Shown: positions 1 to 9,547 of the stretch, piece after piece
How positions within the stretch are numbered: position 1 is the first letter of the stretch
How the letters are laid out: each line of letters begins with the position of its first letter
DNA from: Lewinellaceae bacterium SD302
GTDB taxonomy: Bacteria > Bacteroidota > Bacteroidia > Chitinophagales > Saprospiraceae
Assembly: GCA_002591745.1 (NCBI GenBank)
Contig: PDLQ01000033.1
Coordinates: 1 to 53,832, forward strand
Direction: 5' to 3'
DNA length: 53,832 nucleotides
Made by a program: the position numbers and the translations under genes
Notes under the pieces: generated by a model
The model's input: the letters and a program-made list of their open reading frames with translations, nothing else
Databases searched by the model: none
What the model was told of the DNA's origin: nothing

Positions 1-3000
1 ACGTAGGTCGTGCCATTGCCGCCGGCGATCAGGCGAGCCCGCAGCAGCGGGTTCATGCTACCGTTCAAGGTCGCAGCACTGGTGCCCGATTGGGTCCAAC
101 AGCGGGATACGTTTGCAGGTAGCTCGTTGATATTCACCAGGCTGATGTCTTCGCAGAACAGCTCGGCCGCAGGCGTAGGCAGCATGGTGTCGACCGGGCT
201 GGTTTTGTCCTCGGCGTTCACGAAACCCCAGCAGCCCTCGAAATTCTCCAGGACCATCTCATCCGGACCGGGGTTGGCCGCCGGAGCGATGGTGTAAGTG
301 AACTGACCACAGCCGTCGATGATCGGGCCGTTGCTCGGGTCGTTGTCTTCCACCACGATGTCGAAGGCGAATTGCTCCAGACAGATCGTGTTGCCGGCCA
401 GCACCATCTGGGGCGTCAGTTCTTCCTGACAGTTCTCGTCCAGCGTCACGTTGATCTCCGTGATACAGCCCAGTTCGGGTTCTTCGAAGAGAACTTCTAC
501 GTTCACCGTCGCCGTAGCTTCGTTGCCGTTGACGTCGATGGACGTGATCAGCAGTTCGTTGTCACCGATGTCCTCACAGTCGAAGATCAGTTCGCGGTCG
601 GCGAAAAGCTCAGCTACTCCACAGGCGTCGGTTGCTGTGGCCAGGTCATCGATGCTCAGTTGGGCCAGGCCCTGGCCGTTGAGCGTGATCGTCTGGTCGG
701 TGGTTGTGATCACCGGCGGGGTCGTGTCGCGTACCGTCACGATGGCTACACAGGTCGTATCGTTACCGCTGTCGTCCGTGGCCGTCAGCGTCACCATGTT
801 GTCGCCCACGTTGTCACAGCCAAAATCAGTCATGCTGGCCATCAACTCGGGATCGGCGTCGCAGTTGTCCGTCGTACCACCGTCCAGATCGTCGGCCGTG
901 ATACTGCCCATGCCCATGGCGTCCAGGATCACTTCAGCGTCCTGGCAAATGATGACCGGAGGTAAAGTGTCCAGGATAGTAGCCAAAAAGCTGGTCGTAT
1001 CCATATTACCGCTCTGGTCGGTGGCCACTACCAGAATCTCGATCGGGGAATCGTCCAGATCGTCGCAGTCGAAAAGAATCTGCTCGTCCAGGAAGTTATT
1101 GCCACCGGCGAACGTAGACATTGCTACTTCGTCAGCCCGGAAAATCTCAACGTTGGTCACCGTACAGTTCTCGACCGTGTCGAAGGTCATCTCGGCTACC
1201 ACCAGAATGGCTTCGCCGTTTTGATCCAGGTACAAGGTCGTGTCCGGATGAGTGACCACCGGGGCGATGGTGTCCAGTACCATGATCGTTACCGTACAAG
1301 TATCGGATTCGTTACCGGCATCGTCGCGCACATAGAAGCGGCGGGTCGTCATCGGAATATCCGCACAGTCGAAGCGGCGGGCAGTCGGACCACCGAAGGG
1401 AGGTCCTTCGCCCTCAGGAAAGAGATAGAAAGGTCCGGCGGGGGTCGGGTCGCAGTTGTCCATTTCCACGAAACCAAAGGCCAGATCCTCGGCGGCGGTA
1501 ACACTGTCCTGGCCGTTTTCGTCCAGGAAGATCGTGATCACGCCGGGACATTCCAGGGTCGGAGCGGTGTTGTCCTCCACCGTGATGGTAGCCTCGCAGG
1601 TATCGTTGAACTGGCCGTCGGAAACGATGAGGTCGACCGTGGTCATGCCCAGTTCGAACGGCCCTTCTGGATCGATGGTGAAAGTGAGCATATCACCATC
1701 CGGATCAGTTGAACCGCCATCCAGGCTATCGGCCACTACTTCGGCCATACAGTCTTCGTCAGCATCTACAGTGAAGTCACGGCAGACAGCAACGGGGGGA
1801 GCATTACAAAGAGACAGTGGGTCCGTAACGGTGACTTCAACGAAACAATCGCTGATATTGCCATTTCCGTCGCTAAAGCGGAAGCCAGCATTAAAGGTCT
1901 GCCCAGAGTCATCACAGGTAAAAGTCAGTTGAGTACCCGGCAGGCTACCGACCGTAGCCGGTTCAATAGCGCAGTTATCATCAAACGAAACCAAAATGTC
2001 GGAAAGAATGAAAGCACCAAAAATGGTAAAGGAGGTATCCGTTCCGGTATCCATCAGTTCCACGTCGATCGCCATCTGGCACTCAATTACGGGGCTCGTG
2101 GTATCCCGGACGGTTACCATCACGTCGCAGGTATCGCTATTATTAGCCGCATCAAATACAATTACAGCGTCACTCACGGTAAAGGTTCCGATGTCGCTAC
2201 ATTCATAGGTCAAGTCCATTGCTGTGGTATCACCCAACCCACAGTTATCGGTTACTGAAGTGATTAGTCCCTCAAAATCAACGGAAGCCATGCCGTTTTC
2301 GTCCAGGTCGACGATAGTATCTGCCTGACAGGTCAGGACGGGTGCCTGGTCGTCGGTTACTTCGATGAAGACGCTACAGTCCGCAGAATTACCGGATTCA
2401 TCGAAAATGGTATAGGTCACTTCTGTCGTGGCCGACATTCCGGTAGAGCTGCTGTAGAAAGCGAAAGATGGAGCGGGCAAGACGAGGTTGAAGTCCGTTT
2501 CTCCGGCAGCGAAATCTCCGTTACCGACGCTTAGGTTACGTGTGTCTTCCAGGTCAGTGGGGGTAGAACCAACGGCGGCCGCGAAAGTGATGGCGATAGA
2601 GTCAATGCCACAATTATCCATCAACTGGGGCGTACGTAAGCGGATACCGGCCCAGCAGTTTTGGGCAGGAGAGCTGGCCGAAGTCGGTGGCTCTACCGTA
2701 TAGACGTAGTCCATACTGGTCACTACTTCGAAGGTTTCGCCACAGTCAAGAGCACCGGCCATCCCAAAGGTAGGAGCGCTGCTGTCGCTTACTACGATAT
2801 TGACGCTACAGTCATCAGTATTTCCTCCCTGATCCGTAACGATTATGTCGAGCGTCGTTGTTCCCAGGGGTACTTGCAGGTTGGAGGCATCAAAAACACC
2901 GGTAGCAATGGGAAGTACTGCTTGACTGGCCAGTACCGTTCCGTCTGGCCCGGTAAAAGTAAAGTCGACGTTAACGGGAGAACAGTTATCTACTATAGTT

Positions 3001-4922
3001 GCCGATCCCTCGGTAAGTGCCGCGCAACTTGTGTTAGCATCCAGGGCAGTAACTACGCCAGAACAATCCAGGACCGGAGAAGTAGTATCAGCCACAACCA
3101 GATCGAACATACAGGTGTCCGAGTTACCAGCATCGTCGAAGGCGATCAGCCTGATTTCCGTAGTGCCAGCCATTACGGTGGCACCTGCGGCCGGTGTCTG
3201 GGTAATACTACTTATGCCACAATTGTCCATAGCAGTTAGGTCGTTATCGGCCGTAATGGTCGCAACAAAGTGGGTATCGTCGCAGGCAGCGTCGAATTTC
3301 GGGTCGATGGCAAAGTCGATCTCGTCGCCCATTTCCACGTTCAGATCAATGGAGTATGCAGCCGCATTACCAGCTCCGACGGGAATGTCCAGAAACTCGT
3401 AGACCTGGTTGCCGTTGACGAAAATGCGCACGTTGGCCCCGTCGCCGCAGCCACCGTCGCGGTCGTAAAAATCACCGCTGATGGTGACCGGCCCATCGTA
3501 GTCACTGGTCCAGCGGCGCACGGCCCAAACCAAGCCTTCGAACTGTGGATGACCACCATTCGGGTCCAGTTGGGCAAAATCGAGAATGTTGCCCTCTCCC
3601 TGGGTATTCCAGACAAAGCCGTTGAAATTCGGCAGTTGGTCGAAGTTATCGGTATCGAAAGCAGCGTAGCGGCCGTAGGTCCAGCCGTCCTGCCCCTGTA
3701 TGCCAGAGAATTCAGTACTGCTGTTGGACAGTTCGGTGCCATCAGGAGTAGTAAAATCGGGTACGGTCGCTTCGCAATTGGCATCAACGAAAAGAGAATC
3801 AACCTCTGTTGGACAGGTGATTACGGGTGCCGTATTGTCTTCTACCCGCAAAAAGTATTGGCAGGTATCCGAGTTACCGCTGGCGTCCGTAGCGGTAATG
3901 GTGATCAGGTTTTCTCCCAGCGGTACGAGCGTTCCGGGAGAAGGAAACTGGGTCAGGGCTGGATCAGGGTCACAGTTGTCGGTAGCGGATACCAAAGGCG
4001 AGCTAAGAATATTTGCCACAGCATCCATACAGTTGGCATCAGCACTCGTAGGGGGAATTGACCCTCCACAGGAGGCAACCGGTGGGGTTGTATCCGTGGT
4101 ACAGTCCATCATCGGCGGCGTCACCGCTTCCAGGCGGATGTTGTCGAAGGCAACTGCCTCACCTCCAGCGTCTGCGATAATTTCCACTCTCAATGCCAGC
4201 GTATTGCCGCCAGCGGGAATGGTAAAGTTGAAATCAGAAAAAACGTTATTCAGTAATCCGGCATCCCCAAATCCGTCACAATTATCATCTAATCCCAAAG
4301 GTTCGTTCGTGTTTGAGGTGGTAGCACCACAGTTACGGTCGGGAGAAAAGCAAAGTGCCTGCACTTCGGTTCCTCCATCTAAAGTATAGAAAACCTTTAA
4401 ACCTTCGCCCGCATCCCAACGAGAATTAGTAGAGCCACAAGTTGGAAGACTACCGACGGCGATCAGTATGCGAGCGGTAATCGTGGATGCTCCATTAACG
4501 TTGATTCCACTAATACTGAGGTTGCGAGTAGCCGAACCTGCGTTAGGGGAACCACATCCATTTACATCATTGAGGTCTTCCCCACCAAAAAAGAAACTTC
4601 CGCTTTGTCCGCTGTAATTTCCGTTCTCCAAATCAAGTGGAAGAGTTTGACATCCCACAGTAGTACTAGTGCCGCCAACGTCCTCGATTCTACCGTAATA
4701 ATCACGTGAAACGCTACCAGCAGCATCAACGAATTGGTCATTCGCCACGTAGCGAGTGCCCGTACCATCGGTTTCAAAATCTTCCGTAAAGAAAGTGACT
4801 TGTCCGCTCAATCCGCCGGTGGCGAAGAGCAGCACGCTCAGCAAGAGCAGTGGGGTAAACAGGGCGCTCTTTAAAACACGGAACACCTTGCCCGCAGTGG
4901 GCAAAAGGTAAAAAGATTTCAT
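1..4922 (-). CDS. Giant secreted HYR/Ig-like repeat protein (C-terminus beyond window)
   Basis: An open frame runs from ATG at 4922 on the minus strand to the window edge, about 1640 codons with no stop, so the protein is C-terminally incomplete here. Residues 1-42 form a signal peptide with a long hydrophobic stretch ending in GLSGQ. Residues about 43-260 look like a beta-sandwich domain (starts FFTEDFETDGTG, ends AFDNIRLEAV). From about 270 onward come many repeats of 80-90 residues with the HYR signature (D-T-x-P-P-V-I/L-x-C, then N-C-D/G, then D-x-x-G-N-x-x-x-C), interrupted at about 395-545 by a jelly-roll-like domain (WTYGRYAAFD to DFAIDPKFDA). Such proteins are surface adhesins; a T9SS sorting domain is expected in the missing end but cannot be seen. 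Plus-strand open frames here are antisense shadows. Confidence 0.9.
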   Translation of the reverse strand, partial: MKSFYLLPTAGKVFRVLKSALFTPLLLLSVLLFATGGLSGQVTFFTEDFETDGTGTRYVANDQFVDAAGSVSRDYYGRIEDVGGTSTTVGCQTLPLDLENGNYSGQSGSFFFGGEDLNDVNGCGSPNAGSATRNLSISGINVNGASTITARILIAVGSLPTCGSTNSRWDAGEGLKVFYTLDGGTEVQALCFSPDRNCGATTSNTNEPLGLDDNCDGFGDAGLLNNVFSDFNFTIPAGGNTLALRVEIIADAGGEAVAFDNIRLEAVTPPMMDCTTDTTPPVASCGGSIPPTSADANCMDAVANILSSPLVSATDNCDPDPALTQFPSPGTLVPLGENLITITATDASGNSDTCQYFLRVEDNTAPVITCPTEVDSLFVDANCEATVPDFTTPDGTELSNSSTEFSGIQGQDGWTYGRYAAFDTDNFDQLPNFNGFVWNTQGEGNILDFAQLDPNGGHPQFEGLVWAVRRWTSDYDGPVTISGDFYDRDGGCGDGANVRIFVNGNQVYEFLDIPVGAGNAAAYSIDLNVEMGDEIDFAIDPKFDAACDDTHFVATITADNDLTAMDNCGISSITQTPAAGATVMAGTTEIRLIAFDDAGNSDTCMFDLVVADTTSPVLDCSGVVTALDANTSCAALTEGSATIVDNCSPVNVDFTFTGPDGTVLASQAVLPIATGVFDASNLQVPLGTTTLDIIVTDQGGNTDDCSVNIVVSDSSAPTFGMAGALDCGETFEVVTSMDYVYTVEPPTSASSPAQNCWAGIRLRTPQLMDNCGIDSIAITFAAAVGSTPTDLEDTRNLSVGNGDFAAGETDFNLVLPAPSFAFYSSSTGMSATTEVTYTIFDESGNSADCSVFIEVTDDQAPVLTCQADTIVDLDENGMASVDFEGLITSVTDNCGLGDTTAMDLTYECSDIGTFTVSDAVIVFDAANNSDTCDVMVTVRDTTSPVIECQMAIDVELMDTGTDTSFTIFGAFILSDILVSFDDNCAIEPATVGSLPGTQLTFTCDDSGQTFNAGFRFSDGNGNISDCFVEVTVTDPLSLCNAPPVAVCRDFTVDADEDCMAEVVADSLDGGSTDPDGDMLTFTIDPEGPFELGMTTVDLIVSDGQFNDTCEATITVEDNTAPTLECPGVITIFLDENGQDSVTAAEDLAFGFVEMDNCDPTPAGPFYLFPEGEGPPFGGPTARRFDCADIPMTTRRFYVRDDAGNESDTCTVTIMVLDTIAPVVTHPDTTLYLDQNGEAILVVAEMTFDTVENCTVTNVEIFRADEVAMSTFAGGNNFLDEQILFDCDDLDDSPIEILVVATDQSGNMDTTSFLATILDTLPPVIICQDAEVILDAMGMGSITADDLDGGTTDNCDADPELMASMTDFGCDNVGDNMVTLTATDDSGNDTTCVAIVTVRDTTPPVITTTDQTITLNGQGLAQLSIDDLATATDACGVAELFADRELIFDCEDIGDNELLITSIDVNGNEATATVNVEVLFEEPELGCITEINVTLDENCQEELTPQMVLAGNTICLEQFAFDIVVEDNDPSNGPIIDGCGQFTYTIAPAANPGPDEMVLENFEGCWGFVNAEDKTSPVDTMLPTPAAELFCEDISLVNINELPANVSRCWTQSGTSAATLNGSMNPLLRARLIAGGNGTTY

Positions 4923-4960
4923 ACAGGTCGAACTATGAGATTACAAAACAGGGTACAAAT

Positions 4961-4977
4961 TAACGATTAAATCGTTA
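4961..4977. promoter_or_regulatory. 17-bp palindrome upstream of the giant surface gene
   Basis: TAACGATT-A-AATCGTTA is a perfect inverted repeat about 40 bp upstream of the ATG at 4922. Its position fits an operator or a short hairpin in the leader; no regulator is identifiable. Confidence 0.35.
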
Positions 4978-5047
4978 GAATCATGGAAAGTTTCACGTTA
5001 AAGGTCGATAAATACCAGTATTCCGGTAGTTTCGCTCACAAGTAAGC

Positions 5048-5067
5048 CCGACCGGCGAACCGGTCGG
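5048..5067 (-). terminator. UUCG-loop hairpin after the 411-aa surface gene
   Basis: On the minus-strand RNA this is CCGACCGG-UUCG-CCGGUCGG, a perfect 8-bp stem with a UUCG tetraloop, 21 nt after the stop codon at 5089. There is no long U tract, so it may be a stability hairpin rather than a strong intrinsic terminator. Confidence 0.55.
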
Positions 5068-5088
5068 ACTCATGATCATTCGTGCTGG

Positions 5089-6324
5089 CTATTGCCTGAC
5101 AACTTTCTTCACCAGCCAGTTCCCGCTGTGGGCGTCAAGTACCCGCAGGAAATAAACGCCGGGCACCTCGGCCTCAAGATCGATTTGAGTTTCGCTGGTA
5201 TCGATGCGACCTGAAGTGATCAGGCGACCCCGGAGGTCCGTCAACTCGTAATGCATGGTGTTTCCTACCGGCTTTGCTACTTTGATAGCCAAGATACCAC
5301 TGGTTGGATTGGGGTAAACCCGCAGATCGGCTTGCGTAAAATTCGTTACGGAACTGACCTGTACCACTTCGATACTATCTATTGCCTGGTTGCTACAATT
5401 AGGGAATACGTCTCCAGTAATCGTATAGGTAACATTAAATACGCCCACTCCAGCAGCAGCCGGATCGAAAGTAAAGGTTGTTCCATTGCCATCATCGTTT
5501 ACGCCCGTACCGGAATAAAATCCGCCGGTTGGGAAACCGCCACCCAGGCCGGTCTGAACGCCGTTCGCAACGCTGACGGTATCTACTTCGGCCACGAAGC
5601 CGACTTCCGGCAGTGCAACGATCTCAATGGTATCGAAACCCACGCCGGAGCAACCATCTACCGTTACCGTATAGTTGACCAACAGCGTACCTGGCCCATT
5701 CACGGAGGCATCGAAGGCATAACTGATACCATCACCAAGGTCCGTTATGCCGGGACCGCTGTATACGCCGCCCGTGGGTGTAAGAGCGGCCGGAACTACA
5801 CCTTGGGTAAAATCTTCACAGACGGTACCGGCGAATTTGCTTTCCACCACCAGATCAGTGACTAATATCTCAAATTCCGCGAACGGCCGGCAATTGGGAT
5901 CTGCGGGAGCGGGATTCAGGATTGTGTAGATAAAACCAGGCCGATTTACATCGGTGGAAAAATTCACGGTTGGAAAAGTAACTGTTCCATCTACCAGAGA
6001 ACTATTATTAAGTAATCCAGCAAATTCTCCCCCTCCTGCATAGGGATCGTCGGTTTGCTCCTCGAAGAAGAAAAAATCTAGCCGAAAGGTCGTTTCTCCG
6101 TTGTCATCAAAACCCAGGTTTTCTACGCCGCTGACGCTACAAGTTTCGAAGGACCCGCCCTCACAAATTCCTACGGGGTCGAAGGTAACCGTTCCCGTAT
6201 TGGGGCAGGTAAACTGGGCACTCAGGCTTCCCAACAGAAGGGTGAGGCAGAGTGATAAAATACTTTTTTGCCAGTTGGCCCGTCCATTGCAGATCCGGGC
6301 GATAGATAAGTAAGGTGACTTCAT
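5089..6324 (-). CDS. Secreted T9SS type A sorting-domain protein with Ig-like repeats
   Basis: 411 residues. A signal peptide occupies residues 1-37 (hydrophobic LSLCLTLLLGSLSA, then QFTCP). The middle holds two similar Ig-like repeats, GGVYSGPGITDLGDG and GGFYSGTGVNDDGNG, each followed by a F-x-F/A-D-x-x-x-x-G-x-G segment and a YT(V/I)T strand. The last 75 residues begin LRVYPNPTSGILAI and end VYFLRVLDAHSGNWLVKKVV, the T9SS type A C-terminal sorting domain, so the mature protein should be exported across the outer membrane and anchored or released. Exact role unknown. It lies 166 bp downstream of, and in the same direction as, nothing else on its own transcript; the giant gene begins after it with its own leader. 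Confidence 0.85.
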   Translation of the reverse strand: MKSPYLSIARICNGRANWQKSILSLCLTLLLGSLSAQFTCPNTGTVTFDPVGICEGGSFETCSVSGVENLGFDDNGETTFRLDFFFFEEQTDDPYAGGGEFAGLLNNSSLVDGTVTFPTVNFSTDVNRPGFIYTILNPAPADPNCRPFAEFEILVTDLVVESKFAGTVCEDFTQGVVPAALTPTGGVYSGPGITDLGDGISYAFDASVNGPGTLLVNYTVTVDGCSGVGFDTIEIVALPEVGFVAEVDTVSVANGVQTGLGGGFPTGGFYSGTGVNDDGNGTTFTFDPAAAGVGVFNVTYTITGDVFPNCSNQAIDSIEVVQVSSVTNFTQADLRVYPNPTSGILAIKVAKPVGNTMHYELTDLRGRLITSGRIDTSETQIDLEAEVPGVYFLRVLDAHSGNWLVKKVVRQ

Positions 6325-6341
6325 AGAAGCAGTGTTTGGTT

Positions 6342-6349
6342 CAAACCTA
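6342..6349 (-). promoter_or_regulatory. Putative -7 promoter element (TAGGTTTG)
   Basis: Minus strand TAGGTTTG matches the Bacteroidota -7 consensus TAnnTTTG and sits 17 bp before the ATG at 6324, implying a very short leader. No clear -33 TTTG was seen. Confidence 0.4.
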
Positions 6350-6436
6350 AATTTACTGTTTCCGTCGGTTCTAAATCATTTAGTGCCAAACGATGTTCTG
6401 AACGACAACAAAACGGGTAGTTTTACCCAGATAAAT

Positions 6437-6599
6437 CTAAGAGCTTGTTTGGGAATTGCTATGAACTGAAAAATAATGATTTATGGTTCTGACTATACCA
6501 TAAAATTGTGAGCTTGGCGGGTCAAGCGATCTATTTTTGGTGACGCCAGGTTCATAAATGCTTGTTTTTCAGGAAATAGAAATCCATACAAGCTCTTAG
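6437..6599. mobile_element. Possible MITE with TA-flanked terminal inverted repeats
   Basis: CTAAGAGCTTGT at 6437-6448 is perfectly inverted at 6588-6599 and the match continues for three more bases after one mismatch. The AGAGCTTGTTTGG ends are bounded by TA on both sides, as expected for a TA target duplication of an IS5-like insertion. The 160-bp body encodes nothing. No second copy occurs in the window. Confidence 0.5.
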
Positions 6600-6624
6600 T
6601 TTAAAGCGGCTCGGATTACTAAAA

Positions 6625-6651
6625 GAGCCCATTCCAGTAGGAACGGGCTCC
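6625..6651 (-). terminator. Hairpin terminator, minus strand
   Basis: Minus-strand RNA GAGCCCGUUCC-UACU-GGAAUGGGCUC followed by UUUU. Stem of 11 with one mismatch. It would end transcripts coming from the C25-like gene about 700 bp upstream or from something in the gap. Confidence 0.55.
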
Positions 6652-7135
6652 GAAAAAACAAATTCTCCTTAAAGTAACGTCTTGCCCGGAAGTGACTTTC
6701 CGGAATTTAGTTTTTGCCAGGGATCCAAGACTCAGTTTAACTGATTGCTGCACCTCGTCAGAATTGACTTAGCTGTGTCGAATTTTATCCAGAAATACCT
6801 TTTCTATACAATTAAGTTAGCTAAGTGGTTTATCGAATAAAGGCCTCCTTAATGGATTTGCAGCCTCCTTCCCCTTTTACAATTCAGAATAAAATTTATT
6901 AATAGCCAACTCAAACAAAACTTTTAATAACACCCTATTTAATTGGGAAACGAAAATATAAAACAAATTAACATCTGTTAAAATCAGGGTGACGAACCCA
7001 CTCTGAAACGGTGACGAACCCCCCACCATAACCGTTCGCGCTTCATTTACAGGTCTATATACACACGGCTGATCCATTTTCGTATAATTGTCCTTAGGTT
7101 TTCAGGCATATCACGAATTACCTGAGACAACTGCC

Positions 7136-7299
7136 TATACTCCCCTCGGATATACCAGGTGGTATTTGACGGCCGCTTTTCCCATCTAGCTTCACCGCCG
7201 AGCTTTGCCATAGCTATGGCCCTGCCTACATTTCGCCAGTTTGCCAGCCGAAAAAACCGGCTCGCCAAATTTTCATTTTTTGTGACCGAGGGGAGTATA
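7136..7299. repeat. 14-bp perfect inverted-repeat pair 164 bp apart
   Basis: TATACTCCCCTCGG (7136-7149) is exactly inverted at 7286-7299. The interior carries no gene with known motifs. Could be the remnant of a small transposable element; no flanking duplication is evident. Confidence 0.45.
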
Positions 7300-7357
7300 G
7301 CGGACGTAAAATCTTCGGAGTATCCGTAAAATCAGTTGATCCAAACCGCAAGTTTAG

Positions 7358-9547
7358 CTATTTAATTATCATGATTTTTCGCACGTACGATTGGCCTTTC
7401 AAGTGCATCTTCAATACGTACATCCCCCCCGGAAAATCCTCGGTTGCAATGCGGTAATTGCCGTTTGACTCCGCGGCGGCTCGCCAACGCACTTGCCCCG
7501 TAGCATCCAACAACTCCAGTGACTCTGGTTCAATTCCCGGAGGAAGCGAAATATACAGTTGACCGCTAATAACCGGATTAGGGAAGACGCGCGCTCCCAA
7601 TTCGTCAAAACCGGCCAGGTCAGAGATAATTACCTGCACCGTTTGTTCGCTAGAATCAACCGTGCAAAAATTATTGGCTATTAGTCGAGCCAAATAAGTA
7701 CCACTACTGGTGTAGGTATGCAATGGAGAAGCCTCGTTGCTCCCGTTGCCGTCCCCAAAATCCCAGTTGTAAACGTTAGCATTTTCGCTTTGGTCAGTGA
7801 ATTGTACTTCCCCTGCATTGGTCGTAAACGTAAAAGCGGTGGTCACTTCGCGCTCAATCATCGGTAAAATCTCGACCTCAGCTCCGTGGCTTTCATTATA
7901 AAAAGTGCCACTCGGGGAGCTTTCCAGGCGGATCGTCTTCACTAGGTACTGTAGGTCTTCTCCCGTAGTCGGACAAGCATCCAGGTAGCTAAGTTCGGGT
8001 GTTGGCGTTTGGGTAATTCGAGTATATTCACCACTCCCCTGGTTGAACTTGTATAGGTGATACCCTTCAATATTATCCGCTTCACCGGCCGTCCATTCAA
8101 TCAGTATGCCGTCCTCATTTTCGGTGGCTGTTAACTGCTGTGGAGGCTTCACAATATGCATGCGCAGGGTCGGGTCGCCCAACAATGCTACGTGCACACC
8201 ACGGTTACCGAAGCCGGGGATGTAGCTGAAGCCTTCGTTGTTCTGGGTTCTTTTGGCACAAAAGCCGATTGTAGCACCCAGCCCCATTGGGTGCAGTGCC
8301 CAGTTGGGCCGGCCGGCCCAGGCAGTGGCCAGTACCGTCCCGCTCCCCAGAGAAGCCCGCAAGAAATTATTCTGGGCATCCCAGTCTCCAAAATAACTGC
8401 CAAAAAGGAAGGTAAAGACCGACTGGAAAGAATCATTGGCCATAGCCGTAGTATTGGCAATGCCGCCAGCTCCCTGAAAATTACCGCCGCCGCAACCGTA
8501 GGAGAGCAGGTAACTCTCTGTCTTGAGCGTATTGTAATCAAGGTAGCGGGTAGAGTCCCTCCCAACCATGGTAGCAAAATTTTTCAGGCCATTCTGTCCG
8601 AATCCCTCCGCGAAGGAGGCAAAATTATTTTCAATCAGTCCACGGTGAGGAATTTCAATGATGCCACGCCGAAAAGCGTGGTTCTTATCCAGGTAAGCAC
8701 GGGTGAGTTCAGTGGCGGTTTCACTAAATTGGGGAAGATTGTGAAAATCTACCCGTCCGATTTCCAGTTCCAGGCTGGAAGGGATACTACTTTGATCCCA
8801 CTTTCCGTCTCCGGGTACATTATCGTTGCGGGTACCGTTGGCAACGGTGTTGTTGACGGTCTGGTCGGTCCAGTTGCCGTCCAGATCGGCGTAAAATCCG
8901 TCGGCGGGCCAGGCTCCTTCGTGGTTGGTGTGTCCATCTGGATAGAGGTTACCGGAGTAAGGTACCGGCACGTGCCCCAGCAGAAAAAGGGTGTGGCGTT
9001 GTTCGGGCTCCTGATCGTATAATTCCGCAATCGCTGCCTTCACCGCTACATCGGTAGTATCTGCGGAGACCAGGAGAGTTTTCACCCGCCAACCGTCGGC
9101 GCGGGCGTCCTGACGGTAGCGTTCGATTTCCGGAGTGAGTTCAGCGAATAAACTGTCTTCCACTACCAGTAACAGAACACCCCGTTGAACGGGCGAGGGC
9201 AACTCGATCCCCGTAAACAGGTAGCCGTAACCCGTAATATTTTCCGGGCCGGGCCGCACTACCCGGTATTCGTAAAGGACGTTTGGTAAAACGGTAGCGT
9301 CCAGGTATTCAAGGGCGAAGGTATCGAGGGTTGCCAGGGCAGTTCCCCAGCCATTTTCCTCGCCGGTGACTTCGCGGCGGAATACTGTAATATTATTCAC
9401 CGGGGTAACGGCATCGTCCCAGGAAAGGGTGATCTCGTTTGAGCCCACCGTTGCCTCCAATTGAACGGAGCGAAGTTGGTCGTTGGACTGGGCCAATAAG
9501 CTGACCGAGCCTAGCAGTAATAATAAGACTGGGTAAAAGTATTTCAT
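7358..9547 (-). CDS. Secreted C25-like (gingipain-fold) protein with FnIII, PKD and T9SS domains
   Basis: 729 residues. Signal peptide 1-19 (LLLLLGSVSLLAQ). A fibronectin-III-like domain follows (about 25-110), then a region resembling peptidase family C25: LLLVVEDSLF, HTLFLLGHVPVPYSG, SYGCGGG, LFGSYFGDWD and the closing VALLGDPTLRM. Next come a second FnIII-like domain (about 470-560), a PKD domain (VYNWDFGDGNGSNEASPLHTY) and a type A sorting domain (ARVFPNPVISGQLYI to the end). In active C25 enzymes a GHG histidine and an AC-x-G cysteine form the dyad; at the corresponding places I read YGCGGG and FLFGSYFG, so the catalytic pair appears lost. Likely a surface scaffold or adhesin rather than an active protease; the alignment is by eye. 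Confidence 0.75.
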   Translation of the reverse strand: MKYFYPVLLLLLGSVSLLAQSNDQLRSVQLEATVGSNEITLSWDDAVTPVNNITVFRREVTGEENGWGTALATLDTFALEYLDATVLPNVLYEYRVVRPGPENITGYGYLFTGIELPSPVQRGVLLLVVEDSLFAELTPEIERYRQDARADGWRVKTLLVSADTTDVAVKAAIAELYDQEPEQRHTLFLLGHVPVPYSGNLYPDGHTNHEGAWPADGFYADLDGNWTDQTVNNTVANGTRNDNVPGDGKWDQSSIPSSLELEIGRVDFHNLPQFSETATELTRAYLDKNHAFRRGIIEIPHRGLIENNFASFAEGFGQNGLKNFATMVGRDSTRYLDYNTLKTESYLLSYGCGGGNFQGAGGIANTTAMANDSFQSVFTFLFGSYFGDWDAQNNFLRASLGSGTVLATAWAGRPNWALHPMGLGATIGFCAKRTQNNEGFSYIPGFGNRGVHVALLGDPTLRMHIVKPPQQLTATENEDGILIEWTAGEADNIEGYHLYKFNQGSGEYTRITQTPTPELSYLDACPTTGEDLQYLVKTIRLESSPSGTFYNESHGAEVEILPMIEREVTTAFTFTTNAGEVQFTDQSENANVYNWDFGDGNGSNEASPLHTYTSSGTYLARLIANNFCTVDSSEQTVQVIISDLAGFDELGARVFPNPVISGQLYISLPPGIEPESLELLDATGQVRWRAAAESNGNYRIATEDFPGGMYVLKMHLKGQSYVRKIMIIK

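Larger units (their letters stand above)
6325..7357. other. 1-kb gene-poor region with inverted-repeat elements
   Basis: No convincing gene. It holds a 163-bp element with 12-bp terminal inverted repeats (6437-6599), a minus-strand terminator-like hairpin (6625-6651), a direct repeat GGTGACGAACCC (about 6989 and 7010) and a 14-bp inverted-repeat pair (7136-7299). Minus-strand open frames of 66 and 73 codons (6877-7077, 7047-7268) lack recognisable motifs; the second could be a decayed gene. Confidence 0.6.

Noticed and set aside
372-4061. Several long plus-strand frames (e.g. 372-965, 451-1224, 3270-4061)
   Set aside because: They are antisense to the giant HYR gene, lack motifs and reflect codon composition of the repeats.
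5270-5285. TTGCTACTTTG in the 411-residue T9SS gene
   Set aside because: Codes for IKVAKP in the sorting domain, a common pattern; no structure around it.
8156-9022. 288-codon plus-strand frame
   Set aside because: Antisense to the C25-like/T9SS gene, no motif or leader.
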